Source of the DNA: Kalmusia sp. IMI 367209
Taxonomy: Eukaryota; Ascomycota; Dothideomycetes; Pleosporales; Didymosphaeriaceae
Assembly (NCBI GenBank): GCA_027946365.1
Contig: JAPEUQ010000019.1
Coordinates: 496,001 to 560,000, forward strand
Reading direction: 5' to 3'
DNA length: 64,000 nt
A program made the position numbers and the translations under genes. Below the pieces are notes generated by a model. The model saw nothing but the letters and a program-made list of their open reading frames with translations, ran no database searches and was not told the DNA's origin. This document shows positions 34,043 through 45,772 of the stretch, piece after piece. Every line of letters begins with the position of its first letter. Position 1 is the stretch's first letter.

Positions 34043-35837
34043 GGGGAACTATGGGTTGAGTGTGCCTATGGTAGAATATGGGAAATCTATGGAGTTGGAC
34101 TCTTATGGTGCAGAGCATGGGAGAGCGCGCGATACGCCACGTGATTCCTTCACCACTGACAAGGATTACCTGTTACCTGTGGTGGGCATGTTCCAATTCA
34201 TGAACAATTTTATGGTAAGAGAAGGCACGTAATTGCATCTCCGCTGAACTTTCCATAGTACGGATTAGAGCGTGATGACTGAAAGTTGACATTTCAAAGA
34301 GGATTGTACAAGAAGGATACGCAACTCAGTTCAAGTCCCGTCGCTTGAGATCACATAATTGAATATTTACTTATAGATATACTCCCATGGGAGACGTAGA
34401 GTAGCATTAGCATAATCATTTAGCTAAGGGGCTGTATCAGCATCTCGTCGTCTACTTCCTCCACTACTGTGGAGTACTGCATGAACTTGTTCGATAGAAT
34501 CCGTAATCGGTAAGTAGAGTTGAGATTTTTCCTCGATAACTAAATATCGTTCGATGGGTGAGATGTCTAGCCTATCTTCTATCCTAATAGCCTTAACATG
34601 CTAAAGATCATTAAGCCCATAGTCACGTGTTATTCAGATGCCCATCCCTTACATCTCAAGAGCCTCTCCGGTCTCTCGCCATTAACATTCCTCGACTCAT
34701 GGCTAATATTCGCTACAATATTGATCGGATCGTGTCCGCTTCACCCAAAGATTTTCGAAAATCGACATCGAACTTGCGTGGATCAGGGTCCATCTAGTCA
34801 GGTTGCGGACAGTCTTTCCCAACATTAGCGTCTTAGTCTATACCCTTATGGTATAGCGAACCAGTCGTTGCACGCAACTTAGTTAACTAGCAAGAGGTAG
34901 ATCTGCTATTCTTGTCTGCCTGTATTGAGTGCGTATATCTTCCTAGGTATGCCTTAACGTAGTTTACTACTAGTATGAGATGACTGTTCTAGAGACTGAA
35001 AAGGAGGAAAAACAAGATAGACAGTCCAAAGCCTTGCTTTCTGGAAATATCTATGAAGATGCTTGAGGATATCATTCGTTAAACAGAGATTTCTCGTTAT
35101 GACTTGGGTGCTGTGTGTTCCAATAATCACGCCTCGGCGTCTTGGAAAAGTCCAATCTTGACTGCGCACTATAGAATAACTTGAAGAAACCTTGACGTTC
35201 TCCAAGGGCTTGGTCGTTGCAATCATCAACCATGGATATGTAAGCATTGTGGACTAAAGTGAAAGCCCCTCACGCTCGTTGAGAAAAAGTTCGATGCGTC
35301 TCTGCGTTTGAGGAGAGTCATGGATTGAAGTTTTAATCACGACAATATTCTCCACACCTAAGACTATCCGGAATAACTTTCCTTGTTAGACGGCGTGCAT
35401 GCGGCCAGTGGCAAAGAGAGTCGTGCGCCAGCGGAGAAGCGCCGGAGCTGACTCGGCTCCTTTTTGCAGGCTTGTGATTTCCTCCCCAAGCCAAAGAAAC
35501 CGAGCCGAGGTGTTTGCCGCTTCCCGCTCATCGCTCAGCACGAGCCTTAGTCCAACTCCATTCTCAACACCTCCGCAACTCCACGACATCCTCTGCGCTC
35601 TCTCACGACACCCTCGCTGTTCTCCGCTGTCTTAGAAGCGGCTGCGTTGGGCGTGCTGCACAGTTGCGGACCCGCGCGACCTTGATTAGCGACCCGGCCA
35701 GCCCCGCAGGCGAGTTTCGGCGCGCTCCAGTCTCTCGACGTCGGCCGATACCTCAGACCTTTGCATCGCCCGCGCCGGACACAGAAAGCGTATATACTGC
35801 CTGATGAAGGGGTGGTGAGCGTGGATACGTCGTGAGA
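34043..35837. other. Intergenic, no supported gene
   Basis: 1.8 kb. The left 1.3 kb is AT-rich with no gene; the right 450 bases are GC-rich and are probably the PEX13 promoter and leader. A minus frame at 34954-35247 lacks recognisable motifs. Confidence 0.4.
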
Positions 35838-37227
35838 ATGGCCTCTCCGTCGCCGCCCATGCCGTGGGAGCGTAGTGGAGGCGCAACCAGTGCCTCGGTT
35901 GGTAAGTCCGGATCCGCAGACGTCAATACCGCACAAAGACTGACCCATAGAACAGGTTTGACAGGAAGTAGCACATCAACAGCAGCGCCGACTGCCACAG
36001 CAACAGGAGTATCGACGTCAAATCCGCCACCGCTGCCCGAGATACCCAGTACCCTCAGCACAGTCGCGAACCGCAATGCGACCAACTACTCGACTATGAA
36101 CGCGAACAGATACGGATCCCCATATGGCACTATGGGTACTATGGGTACTATGGGCGGTTACAACAGTTACTCATCGCCATATAATAGAATGGGCGGCTAT
36201 GGATCCATGTACGGCGGAGGTTATGGCGGCATGTACGGAGGGATGGGCATGCCTGGCGACCCTAACAACATGAGCCTCACACAGTCTTTCAGCCAGAGCA
36301 CACAGACAACTTTCCAGCTGATAGAAGGCATCGTCGGCGCATTCGGTGGCTTCGCACAGATGCTGGAGAGCACATACATGGCGACACATTCCTCGTTTTT
36401 TGGTACGTATCTATCCAGTCTACCTAGGAGCAATTACTGATGGGAAATTAGCGATGGTATCCGTCGCCGAACAATTTGGCAACCTCCGCCAGACCCTCGG
36501 CTCCGTCCTCGGCATCTTCACACTCATGCGCTGGATCCGAACAGCCATCGCCAAACTGACCGGCCGTCCGCTTCCTGCCTCCTCGAAAGAGCTCACACCC
36601 GCCTCATTCGCTGCCTTCAATGGCCGAGCCCCCGATGGCTCCTCCCTCCCCGCAAAGCCCTCGAAGAAGCCCTTCATCATGTTCATGCTCGCCGTCTTCG
36701 GCTTGCCATACCTCATGGGCAAACTTATCAAGACCCTCGCACGGTCACAAGAGGAGGAACAGAAGCGCCTGATGGCGGAAAACCCGCAGGCGTATGGTGA
36801 GCAGCTTGACCCGAATAAACTCGAGTTCTGCCGCGTGCTGTACGATTTCTCGCCTGATGCGAGCATGAACGCTCAACCAGGGCTAGACCTAGCTGTCAAG
36901 AAGGGCGACATGGTTGCCGTGCTGAGCAAGAGCGATCCGATGGGCAACGCGTCGGAGTGGTGGCGGTGTCGCTCGCGCGACGGCCGCATGGGATACCTGC
37001 CCGGCGTCTACCTGGAGACAATCCAGCGGCGGCAGCAGCCCGCGCAGATCACGGCTGGAAGCCAGCCCGCAAGCAACGCAGGAAGCAGGGCACAGACCAT
37101 GACGAGCAGTTCGGCGACGAGCCGGACGGCAACCATGACGGAGAAGGCCGCGGTCGCGCCTAAAGTCGAGGGCAAGGCGGGTGACATCGGCGTCGAGAGC
37201 TTCCAGAAGGGCGCCTTTTATTCGTAA
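35838..37227 (+). CDS. PEX13: Peroxin-13, peroxisomal import docking protein (428 aa)
   Basis: Three exons: 35838-35901, 35956-36402 and 36452-37227. The first intron (54 nt, GTAAGT...AACAG) has no in-frame stop and would add 18 aa if retained; the second is GTACGT...AATTAG. The product starts with a Pro-rich MASPSPPMPWE leader, then a Tyr/Gly/Met-rich stretch (with GTM triplets and GGYGGMYGG). A conserved FQLIEGIVGAFGGFAQMLEST region follows, then a membrane segment (about 245-264) and an SH3 domain (about 296-362: RVLYDFSP, SEWWRCRSRDGRMGYLPGVYLE). Pex13 is a peroxisomal membrane protein that forms the docking complex with Pex14 and binds Pex5/Pex7; the Tyr/Gly-rich stretch is the part linked to a pore-like meshwork in recent work. 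The C-terminal tail is Ser/Thr/Ala-rich. Confidence 0.95.
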
Positions 37228-37827
37228 TTGTTATACCACCGTATTTTAGCATTGTGTGTGGTTCGTTCGGCCTCGGTTTTCAGACACGGCGTTTGAGGGC
37301 CACTTCTCGCTCTGCGATTTTTCTTGTGTATATTGAGTGTGGGATTGGTAAAAGTAGGGATGGCGTAGGCATAGGACTGCTGCTCCTTAGCTCCTTTTCG
37401 TAGAGATTCAATGTTGAAGAAATCAGCTTGATTGATAGAACAGGACAGACGAATTATTATGGATCGGTGATGAAGCTTCACATGCCAGAGGTGCAGGGTG
37501 CACACGAGTGGTAATTGCATAACGTGAAGAGCAAGTAGATATTGAAATCGTGGATTCATGAGAGATAATACACGATGTTGCTTCGTCGCCCTGCCGAGCG
37601 ACCATATCTATATCAATCTATCCCCCTGCTGCTTGGCCTATCAATAAGCCTGCAGTGCGAACAAAGGAAATGCCCTTGGAACTATTGTCCAGTAATACTC
37701 GTACAGACCGGCGGCTATGATGCGCCCATGATGCTCATAGCTCCAACGCTCAAATATAGTAAATCCTGCGATTCATCTCAGTATGCGGAAAGCACGCGAT
37801 GCTCCTGCTCCTGAAGCTCGGAAGCTC
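37228..37827. other. Convergent 3' intergenic
   Basis: 600 bases between the PEX13 and PAL1 3' ends. No gene; presumed 3' UTRs. Confidence 0.5.
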
Positions 37828-39094
37828 CTAGGCTTCGACCCTCTTGCGACGGATGCTGCCGAAGCGCTTCTTCAGCGCAGAGCCCATGCCCTTGCCCTCG
37901 CTGTTGCGGCGCCCAAGTCCACTAGACGTGCCGGCGTCCAAAGACTCGGCAGGGAGGTCACGGTAGGCCTCGGTGGAGCCCATGCTCACATTGCGGCGGC
38001 GAGAGTGCATCTCTGTGCCTGTCTCGCCGTTCATTTTGTGGTCCTTGAGAGCCTTCTCGATGGTGTACGAGGGCTCGCCCTTGCCCTTGAGGTCGTCGGG
38101 GTGGTATGGGACACCGGGCCAGCGCTTGTAGTCGGCTCCGGGCTCGCGCATTAGGTCGGCGCCTTCTTTGTAGTTGTAGGTTCTGCCGAATCTATCTTGC
38201 ATGCCTGGAGGGACTACGGCAGTGCCCTCCAATGGTCGATGTTTCTGGACAGCATCGACGATGTTCTCTCTTGGTGTGGCCTTCAAAGCTTCTTCATTCG
38301 AGTCTGCGACGGCCGCTACGGGGCTGTGCTTGTGGTTCAGGTTGCGAGAGATGTTGGCTGCATCGTAGGGACCTTCGTGGTGGTAGGCGAAACCGCTCAG
38401 GTTCGTCTTGTCGAGACGGTCGATAACGTCGGCGCCCGTGAAGTTCTTTTTCCTGAGATGGTGAGCACGGTGCGCAGTCTTGGTGTCTTTGCGGATGGTA
38501 TCAAGGGGTCGGACGCTGGGGTCGCCTGGGTAACGTTCACGCAGAGAGCCACCACGCGTCAGTCCTGCGCCCTTCATTGGGCTGCTACCGCTGGGTTGGC
38601 TAGATCGTCGGGGTCGTCCTTTAGGAATAGAGCCAAAGGCCTCTTTGCGGTAGTCTCTAAAGTGCTCCTTGCGGGGACTGGCAGAGTTTGGGGGAGAAGG
38701 GTAGTCATACCTCCTCCGAGGTGTGGTCTCTCCATCCTGGACCGCCGATGTCTTGGAGACGGAAGAACCCCGGGAGCGGCGATAAGGGTTGGTCTCGACA
38801 GAGGTGCCGGTATGCTGCGAGCGGAGGAATGGATTGGTTTCGACGCTGCTTCCAGTGTTCTGTTGGCGGATGTTGGCGGATGAGTGTTCCTTGAGGCCCG
38901 CGGAGTCCGGCGGAGTAATAGGTTGTTGACGAGGAGCAAAGGTTGAGCCAAAGTGACTGTTCAAGCCTGTTTCATCGCTGGGGTCTGGCTCGATAAGGGG
39001 GTCGATGAGCGAATGTTGCGCCTGGAATGTCAGGAAGAGCGTAGTACTTAGACGTAGGACCGCCTACCTGGATGAAATCTTTGTTGCTCCCCAT
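37828..39094 (-). CDS. PAL1: Pal1-family cell morphology protein (406 aa)
   Basis: Exon 1 is only 27 nt (39094-39068, MGSNKDFIQ), followed by a 46-nt GTAGGC...TTCCAG intron and exon 2 (39021-37828) beginning AQHSLIDPLIEPDPSDETG. The central and C-terminal parts carry the Pal1 signature: KGRPRRSSQ, PLDTIRKDTKTAHRAHHLRKK, DVIDRLDKTNLSG, the YHHEGPYDAANISRN line, and a PGMQDRFGRTYNYKEG stretch. Pal1 is a cortical protein that controls cylindrical shape and links to endocytic patches through Sla2/Ede1-type partners. NPF/NPY-like turns (ETNPFLRS, ETNPYRRS) in the leader are plausible EH-domain ligands. The protein is largely disordered and basic at its end (RFGSIRRKRVEA). It shares a 430-bp divergent promoter with USB1. 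Confidence 0.9.
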
Positions 39095-39524
39095 GTTGAT
39101 TGTGCGACCGGCGATCTGGATTGTACGACTAGCAATCTAGATCTGTGGAAGAAGGGTCGTAGAAAGTGTTTAAGTGTCGCTCCCGATGTCGTGAAGCTTG
39201 TGAGTGTAGTGATGAGACAGTGAAGTAGACAGCGGGTGCGGTTTGATATCAGGCCAGCGGGCTGGGAGCAGCAATCGCAGCGCTTGGCAGGAACGACATA
39301 CGTAACACCGTCATCCTCTCCGCAGTAGTGTCTCCTACCCTGCGTCGCCGGCTTTGCAGGCGCTATCAGCCAATAGAGGGCTACGTCATCGCCGTTGCGG
39401 CCGGTTTTTCGCTACGCACAACGGGAGCTCGTGCCAGCACGCGCACCCATTTTTGGCAACCTACCAACGTCGTCACCACGGCCGATCGCCAGGCCCTGCA
39501 GCCCAACCCAGGCCCACGCCGACC
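39095..39524. promoter_or_regulatory. Divergent promoter PAL1 / USB1
   Basis: 430 bases between two opposed start codons, GC-rich towards USB1. No clear TATA element. Confidence 0.5.
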
Positions 39525-40593
39525 ATGTCACTGGTGCAATACTCAGACTCCGATTCTGATAATGCAGACGCGAACCCGCCGATGCCCAGCAATGCCCTGA
39601 AGCGCAAACGCATCGAGTCTGGCCAAGCGAACCCCATGCTGCCGCCGCTTCCGGCTGCATTCCACGACCTCTACTCCACGAATGCCCGCGTTAGCACCAG
39701 CGATGATCCTGGTCTCCACGGTGGACGCAAACGCGCGGTCCCGCATGTCGAGGGGAACTGGCCCAGCCACGTCTACCTAGAGTGTAAGGCCTCTCCGGTC
39801 CTTCGTTTATGACTAGTCAGCGGAAACCGGCTAACGTGCTCGAGGGGTGCCGTCTCAGGCTGATTTCCAAAAGTTGAACAGCCTGATAGATCATGTTCGA
39901 GATTCTATAGAAGCTGTCAATAGCCGCCTGAAGAAGGCATTGCCCATTCCAGACATCCATCCATCACTGCTGTCTGAATTGGGCACCCCGGTCCCACTTC
40001 ACGTCTCACTGTCGCGAACATTGCAGATCAAGACAGACGATCGAGAGCCTTTTCTCGAAGTTTTGACCTCATCTCTTCGAAAAGCAGCTGTGCGACCATT
40101 CAATGTTCGCTTCACGGGATTGAAATGGGTTCCCAACTACGAGCGAAATCGTTGGTTTCTTGTTCTTGGGATCGAGAAGCCGGCCCAAGATGAGCTAAAC
40201 AGGCTTCTCGATGCCTGCAATGACGCAGCCGAAAAATGTGGGCATCCGCCGCTCTATGTGGGAGGGAAAGGCGATGGGCCCATGGAAGATAACAACCCCA
40301 GGCACCCTTCAAACAAGAGTCGCAAAAGCATGCAGCAGGATGCGGCAACAAAAGCTCGGACCGGTATTGACCGCAGCGAGAACTACCACGTCAGCATTGC
40401 TTGGAACTTGCTGGAGCCCGATTCCGAATGGATCAACCTTGCACAGGGTCTAGACGTGTCCAAGTTTGTCCTATCACCCCACGCACCTTTTGACGCAGTA
40501 AAAGCAAAGATTGGTAACGTTGTCAATAGTATCGAACTAGACATCCGGAAGTCTAATCTCGGTAAAGCAGGTGGGATGCTTGGACTGGGGTGA
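39525..40593 (+). CDS. USB1: U6 snRNA 3'-5' phosphodiesterase Usb1 (335 aa)
   Basis: Two exons, 39525-39783 and 39845-40593, split in a Trp codon of HVYLEWVPS across a 61-nt GTAAGG...CTCGAG intron. The leader ([12 protein letters not shown]) is an acidic/Ser stretch typical of the family. The two catalytic HxS tetrad elements are HVS at about 139-141 (PLHVSLSRT) and HVS at about 268-270 (NYHVSIAW), the 2H-phosphoesterase signature. Usb1 trims the oligouridine tail of U6 snRNA and leaves a 3' phosphate end. The linker between the lobes (about 220-265) is Lys/Asp/Asn-rich and longer than the minimal fold, presumably a disordered insert. Nuclear function is inferred from the family. Confidence 0.93.
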
Positions 40594-41606
40594 TTGTGGT
40601 GAGGTGATGCAAAATTCATAGAACTCGGCGCTGTTGCTCCCTGACGCGTGTATCAGCCATCACGCGACTGGCGAACTCGGGTCTTCAAATTTACAAAATC
40701 ATTGCTTTTAACAGCACAATAATGCTGATTCCAACCTTTTTGATTCGATCTTGCCGGTCTGGTATGGATAGGTTAGATGCATTCAGTAGTCCTATCATCT
40801 GTTCCCCATATTCGAGCATAGGTTATACTTCGCGAACATCCGCTTTCACTATCCCGGCACTGGGTATCGAAATAACTCGTGCGCGCTCTGTTGCATGAAA
40901 CTCGACGTAAACCGACAAGAAACGCCAAAAATCCACCTTTGTATTATAGATCCTGTGGTAACTCAAGGCGTAAAGTCGCAGACGGCTATTCTAGACATTA
41001 AATTAGACTAGTTTTTTCCTTTAGTGGTCTAGCGTGTTTGTCTGTACAAGGGGCTCAGGATTTATTGCAGCCAGAACCTGTTCATTATGTATACACTTTA
41101 TACAGTGAATTACTTCCTTGATGACTAATCCGCTCGCCTGTGTGATTATAGACTGGAAATCACGCTCAATCGATCAGAACGTTTATGGAAAACATTTTCT
41201 TTCATGGGCATTTACAGTCAGGCAATGACGTCAATCTAGTACCGGTAAGCTGCACCTCAAGCGAACCTTCCAAGAGACACTACATTGCGAAAGGTACCAT
41301 ACGTTAGTGAGGATCAAGTGAGTCTCTTTTAGATTCAGCTAGAAGGCAGCACAGGCGCAAAATGCCTTATGTCACCACCGGGTGTCGCTTCCTTGAATAA
41401 GGCGCTAACGGTCTGGACACTATCAGGGCACTACTCCTCAGGCTGACTCGGTCAAGTCTTCCTTTCGTAGATTGAGTACAGCCTATTTTATATCTACCTA
41501 TTCGCTGTGACGACCTAGAGAACCTTCTATAACGGGCGTTTCCCCGATACCTCCCATACCTAGAGCTTTGATTACTGTAGGAGGACCTACAACTTCCAAC
41601 CGCAAC
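40594..41606. other. Intergenic, no supported gene
   Basis: 1 kb, mildly AT-rich, no frame with recognisable content. The last 100 bases probably serve as promoter/leader for the gene at 41607. Confidence 0.45.
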
Positions 41607-42263
41607 ATGGCGTCTCCAGTTCAAGAGATTCCACGCATCGATATTGAAATCTCCTTCGACCGTGCTTCACATTCCTTCTCTCAGACTTCGTCTCCAAAGC
41701 TCATCGTCAACGTCACCTCGCACGCTAATACTCCAATAACGCTCTTTACGTGGAACACTCCTTTATCCCTACCACGCACTTTAACGAGCAATGGCATTAT
41801 AATCACAGACACCGAAACTAGAGAGGACATCAAGACAGCGTCTATCATGGTACAACGCGCACCTCTGAAGCGAACAAGAGGAGGCCCAGACGAACAGTAC
41901 TACCTCACTCTCCAACCTAACAACACTGTAGAGCTCTCAACCGGTTTTGGCCGTGGAGGAGGCAGTGTCAAGCCACAGCCAAAAGCGGTTGTTGAAAGGG
42001 GACTTGAGCTCGATGAACACGGCAACGAGATGAATCTCCGGCGGTCGAAATTTGCTACAGGCGTTGATAGCCTAGAGCCTGGTCGTCGTTATGATGTTCG
42101 GCTAAACGCGGAGTTGCTGTCACGGATCTGGTGGGCACCAACTAGTAAGGAGGATATCTTGGTGGATAGCACTGGAGAGGGTTCCTATGTTCAGGACTAT
42201 GAGTGGAGAAAAGAATCGCTGGATTTCCATGTCCAGGAAGCTGAGATAAGTGTAGAGGATTAG
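41607..42263 (+). CDS. Conserved hypothetical protein (218 aa)
   Basis: Single exon from the ATG in CGCAACATGGC (an upstream extension of the frame exists but lacks an ATG). The product MASPVQEIPRIDIEISFDR begins a beta-rich domain (LIVNVTSHANTPITLFTWNTPL), then a Gly-rich loop (STGFGRGGGSVKP) and further strands ending EPGRRYDVRLNAELLSRIWW. No signal peptide, membrane segment or catalytic motif. The strand pattern with an ITLFTW line suggests an immunoglobulin-like or arrestin-like fold, common in small ascomycete hypotheticals; this is inference only. Confidence 0.7.
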   Translation: MASPVQEIPRIDIEISFDRASHSFSQTSSPKLIVNVTSHANTPITLFTWNTPLSLPRTLTSNGIIITDTETREDIKTASIMVQRAPLKRTRGGPDEQYYLTLQPNNTVELSTGFGRGGGSVKPQPKAVVERGLELDEHGNEMNLRRSKFATGVDSLEPGRRYDVRLNAELLSRIWWAPTSKEDILVDSTGEGSYVQDYEWRKESLDFHVQEAEISVED

Positions 42264-43453
42264 TAAATCTGGTAGTACAATCTACCTTGAACAATAGTGT
42301 CACACAAGCATAGTAGGCGGGGCCATCATATTGGAACTTACAGTCAAATGTGAGATATCGTATTGACTACAGCATCGGCAGAGACAATACTAGTGAAATC
42401 TAGTGGAATACATTTGCTGTGTAAATGATAATTCAAGCAAGACACGTTTAAGTGTGCGAACATCGCATGAATTGCAAAAGATATTTAGCGCTTGTTCGAG
42501 GCCTGCGATTTTCGATGAGTTGACTTGAGAACTCGTACTTCCCACAACTGCAAATGGCATCGAGTTCAAACCAGCTTCATCCGACTACCGTTGGTAGAAT
42601 GTACTTGTAACAACCTTTTGCCTCGACCAATTTACTGTCATCTGAAAAAATCCATAATGTTTGAGGTCATTTGGTCAAATCGATAACACAAAATCGTGTA
42701 TGTAGCCTCTTTATTAGGAGTGAGCTTCCACGAGAGAATTACCCTTGTACTTCGATTTCCAGATGTTAGTGGCTTTATGGAAGGAAAGTGTGCACTGCAA
42801 GCGTTTACGCCGCCTACCAAGCCAGTATGCGCGTTCGCAACTCTTCCGTGCCCGATTTTATCGCACCCCGGCCGTCTCATATTGTAAACCTAGTATATCA
42901 TGTCCTATATCTATATTGGGTCGGTCATTCGTTAGTTACGTCGCATCAGCTCTCTACCTCTCTCCATGCCTTACACCGACGCAGAAGCTCGCGCCCATAC
43001 TCTCTCTTCACTTATCCAATATAGCGTCGTTCGCTTACCTCCTACTTACTTTGGCGTCTGGAAGCCTACGAAAATATTCGAAGATGGCTTTAGTATCTAA
43101 CTGCAAAGAGAGATTATAGATTGTTATGGCACGCGTAATGAGTCTTTGCACTGCTGTTTTACTTTTCTTCTTGGACATGACCTGTCCACTATCTTGTGGA
43201 ACACGATTGTACGTTTCTATAATTCAGTACTAGCTAGGGAATACGTAGACTTGATAGCACTTCCCTAGAGACTTTTTGGCTTATCAACTTAATTAGAAAG
43301 ACTCGCAAGACCGCAGTCAATTATGTTCATCATATCAATCATCACTACCTTCCAGTACTTGGTTACACGAAAGGGGAATTGAAATATGGATTTTAGGCAG
43401 TGGCTTCGTTATCAAGCTAAAACCGTACTTGTTACTCTCCTTTCCCTCGAACG
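42264..43453. other. Intergenic, no supported gene
   Basis: 1.2 kb, AT-rich; overlapping short frames on both strands (42638-43119) without family features. Confidence 0.45.
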
Positions 43454-45772
43454 TTACCTATAAGACACCTGTACATCGTTTAACTTTATTAGCCTTGCAA
43501 AAGCTAGAAAACTTACGATGAGTAACCGCTTTTGTGTCTCGACTTCAGCAACTGCCATTTCTAGAGCACATGTTCTACAATTGTTGTTGATAATGACACA
43601 GTACTCGTCAGATAGAAGCTCGCCAAGCGCCAAAGCAGCGCACACTGAGAGGTCATTTGGGGCTTGGTATAAAGCCACATCCTTTCCACGATAGGTCCGG
43701 ACTTCAGATTGAGGGGCTTTTTCAGAGACTCGACTTTTAAGGCTACAAGCCTGCCGTTTCTGACACCGAATCCATCCATGTGCCCCTATTGCAGTTTTTA
43801 CTAACCAAGTCGGTGGAATATGGAGCACATGTTGCCAGGAGTTTGTGAGGCGATACGCAAGCCGCAATGCATTGAACGTCTGTTCCATCCTCAACGAAGG
43901 TCCTACAAATTCCATCTCCCCCACATCAATGCTTCCATTTTGCGTCATAGCGTATTCATCCGACGAGTTGTCATACCAGTCTTGTATTCGATCAAAGGCA
44001 ATGCCGTTCCATTCAATCCTGCCTGGAACAATGTGAATTCGACCAAGTGCATAGCCATGATCATCATGTATTGAGAGGCCTTCGAGAACCTTCCAGTAAG
44101 CACATATTCCACCACTTGCGAGCGCGCAGGTCATACTGTCTTCCACTTCTCGAATGGAGGTGAAGAGACCCAAGGCCCCCTCCATCATCAGCCGCATTCT
44201 ATGATCGACGGGATGAATAATATCGTCTTCTTCTGCGGGTTCGATCACCCAAACAATCGGTCCTAGGTCTTCTTCTATCCGCTCACATGCATCTTTGTCT
44301 CGCGGTCTTACCTCAATCTGATCCTCATACAAGCGTTCAAAGCCGATTCTCGTTGGATTCAGACCCGGCTCTATAGATACGTTTGACAATATAAGCGCTG
44401 CTTTCAATATTGTCTCGGCCAAAGCGACCAAACAGTATCCGGTTCGCGGTTGCCTCCTTTGTGTAAGATCGCAGTGGAGACACCTACAACTCGTTGCGAG
44501 GTTGCAGAGACCCGACTCGTAATTTGCTCGCGCATCGGCCAGTTCGCATGCAGCAGCTCTTCGGACTATTAGCTCGATACTTTTAAGTTCCGGAAACCAG
44601 AACACCAGGTTCTGCATGAATCCACTCCCACTTCCCGCATCCCGGTAGTAAATCCAGTGCTTCCGGCTGCGAAGACTGATTCCTTGCTCAGCCGTTGCCA
44701 CGGCATGGAAAATCCTTCCTGCGCAACCCAGTACTCGGCTGAAGTTTTCTCTATGGCCTAGCAAGGTTTCAAACGCGTACCCAAATGCAGACGATAGGCA
44801 ATGGCTCCATTCCAAGCGTCCACTCACCTTCATAACGTCATTTCTATCATTCGCGAATAGGATGTCTGAGACGTCTTCTAGGCGGACTGTCTTGCTCGAA
44901 TATTGAAATGCTTCCAGTTCCGTACGATGGGACGGCGATGGATCCATTCGATCTCTGAGTACGAATCGGGCCTGAACAGTGGATCCGGGTACAGAGGTGC
45001 GATAGATCTCTTGGTTATCGTTCCCAACAATGACAATTGTCATATCAAAAAGCCATTCGGCGACAGCGGCAAGGAATCCGGAATCTCCTCCCCCGATGAT
45101 AGTAACGGACTCTAATTTGGCTCGAGAGACTTCTCCAATAGTGAGAAGTGCTTTCGCAATATCCTTTGCATGAGAGCGGCTCCTCCACTTGTTGTTGTGG
45201 TGATCGTATTCTTCCGCTCTTCTTGTAGGAAAAAGGGAGGTCTCCGAGGGATGATAGCTCATGAACTTCTCTGCCATGATGCCAAACGTCGTCTTTGCTA
45301 GAGACCCAGCGCATCCTTTGACTATTTTGGACCAGCTTAGCAAGGATGGTGTCAACTCGCGAGGCGGTTCCAGATGAAGTAGGAGCTCATGAAGAACCTC
45401 GGCGGCCACCTCTTCCACATACACCTCAGAAAGCGCTGCAGATATTGCTAGAAGTGCGAGGCCTTCGACAGATTTTTCCAGTAAATGTGGAATGCTCTCT
45501 GGGCCCATACCCAATAAGAGATCTCTGTTCAACATATGGTAAAATCCCAAATCGCGCGTAGCTTCTCTCATGCGCATCTCCCCTACACGTCCAAGAGGTA
45601 GCTGCTGGGCCATATGTACCCCTAGCTGAATTGTATATTGGTCGACTCCGTGGTTGACCAGCCGTGCTAAGACTTTGTAACTTTGAGTAACCACGCTGTT
45701 ACCCAATTGGACCCAGTCCACCGTTCCTGTCTGGGCAAAACTGCCTTGCGGTGCTAGGCCTCCTGAGCTCAT
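43454..45772 (-). CDS. Uncharacterised fungal protein (756 or 772 aa)
   Basis: Long frame from ATG 45772. A canonical 48-nt GTAAGT...TACAG segment (about 43516-43469) near the 3' end has no in-frame stop: spliced product 756 aa, retained 772 aa, both ending VSYR. The N-terminal half is helical and Leu-rich (residues 90-165). A glycine-rich loop follows (VTIIGGGDSGFLAAVAEWLF, about 223-242), then a Cys cluster with C-x-C-x2-C spacing (SCRCLHC, about 430) that could bind metal. The C-terminus has another Cys pair (NNNCRTCALEM). I recognise the general architecture from accessory regions of many ascomycetes, but no function is known to me. No signal peptide or transmembrane helix. The Gly loop recalls dinucleotide-binding folds but lacks a convincing GxGxxG. 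Confidence 0.75.
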   Translation of the reverse strand: MSSGGLAPQGSFAQTGTVDWVQLGNSVVTQSYKVLARLVNHGVDQYTIQLGVHMAQQLPLGRVGEMRMREATRDLGFYHMLNRDLLLGMGPESIPHLLEKSVEGLALLAISAALSEVYVEEVAAEVLHELLLHLEPPRELTPSLLSWSKIVKGCAGSLAKTTFGIMAEKFMSYHPSETSLFPTRRAEEYDHHNNKWRSRSHAKDIAKALLTIGEVSRAKLESVTIIGGGDSGFLAAVAEWLFDMTIVIVGNDNQEIYRTSVPGSTVQARFVLRDRMDPSPSHRTELEAFQYSSKTVRLEDVSDILFANDRNDVMKVSGRLEWSHCLSSAFGYAFETLLGHRENFSRVLGCAGRIFHAVATAEQGISLRSRKHWIYYRDAGSGSGFMQNLVFWFPELKSIELIVRRAAACELADARANYESGLCNLATSCRCLHCDLTQRRQPRTGYCLVALAETILKAALILSNVSIEPGLNPTRIGFERLYEDQIEVRPRDKDACERIEEDLGPIVWVIEPAEEDDIIHPVDHRMRLMMEGALGLFTSIREVEDSMTCALASGGICAYWKVLEGLSIHDDHGYALGRIHIVPGRIEWNGIAFDRIQDWYDNSSDEYAMTQNGSIDVGEMEFVGPSLRMEQTFNALRLAYRLTNSWQHVLHIPPTWLVKTAIGAHGWIRCQKRQACSLKSRVSEKAPQSEVRTYRGKDVALYQAPNDLSVCAALALGELLSDEYCVIINNNCRTCALEMAVAEVETQKRLLIVSFLAFARLIKLNDVQVSYR

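Noticed and set aside
38197..38883. 228-codon plus-strand frame over PAL1
   Set aside because: Antisense shadow; the PAL1 frame on the minus strand has clear family motifs and a phase-correct first exon.
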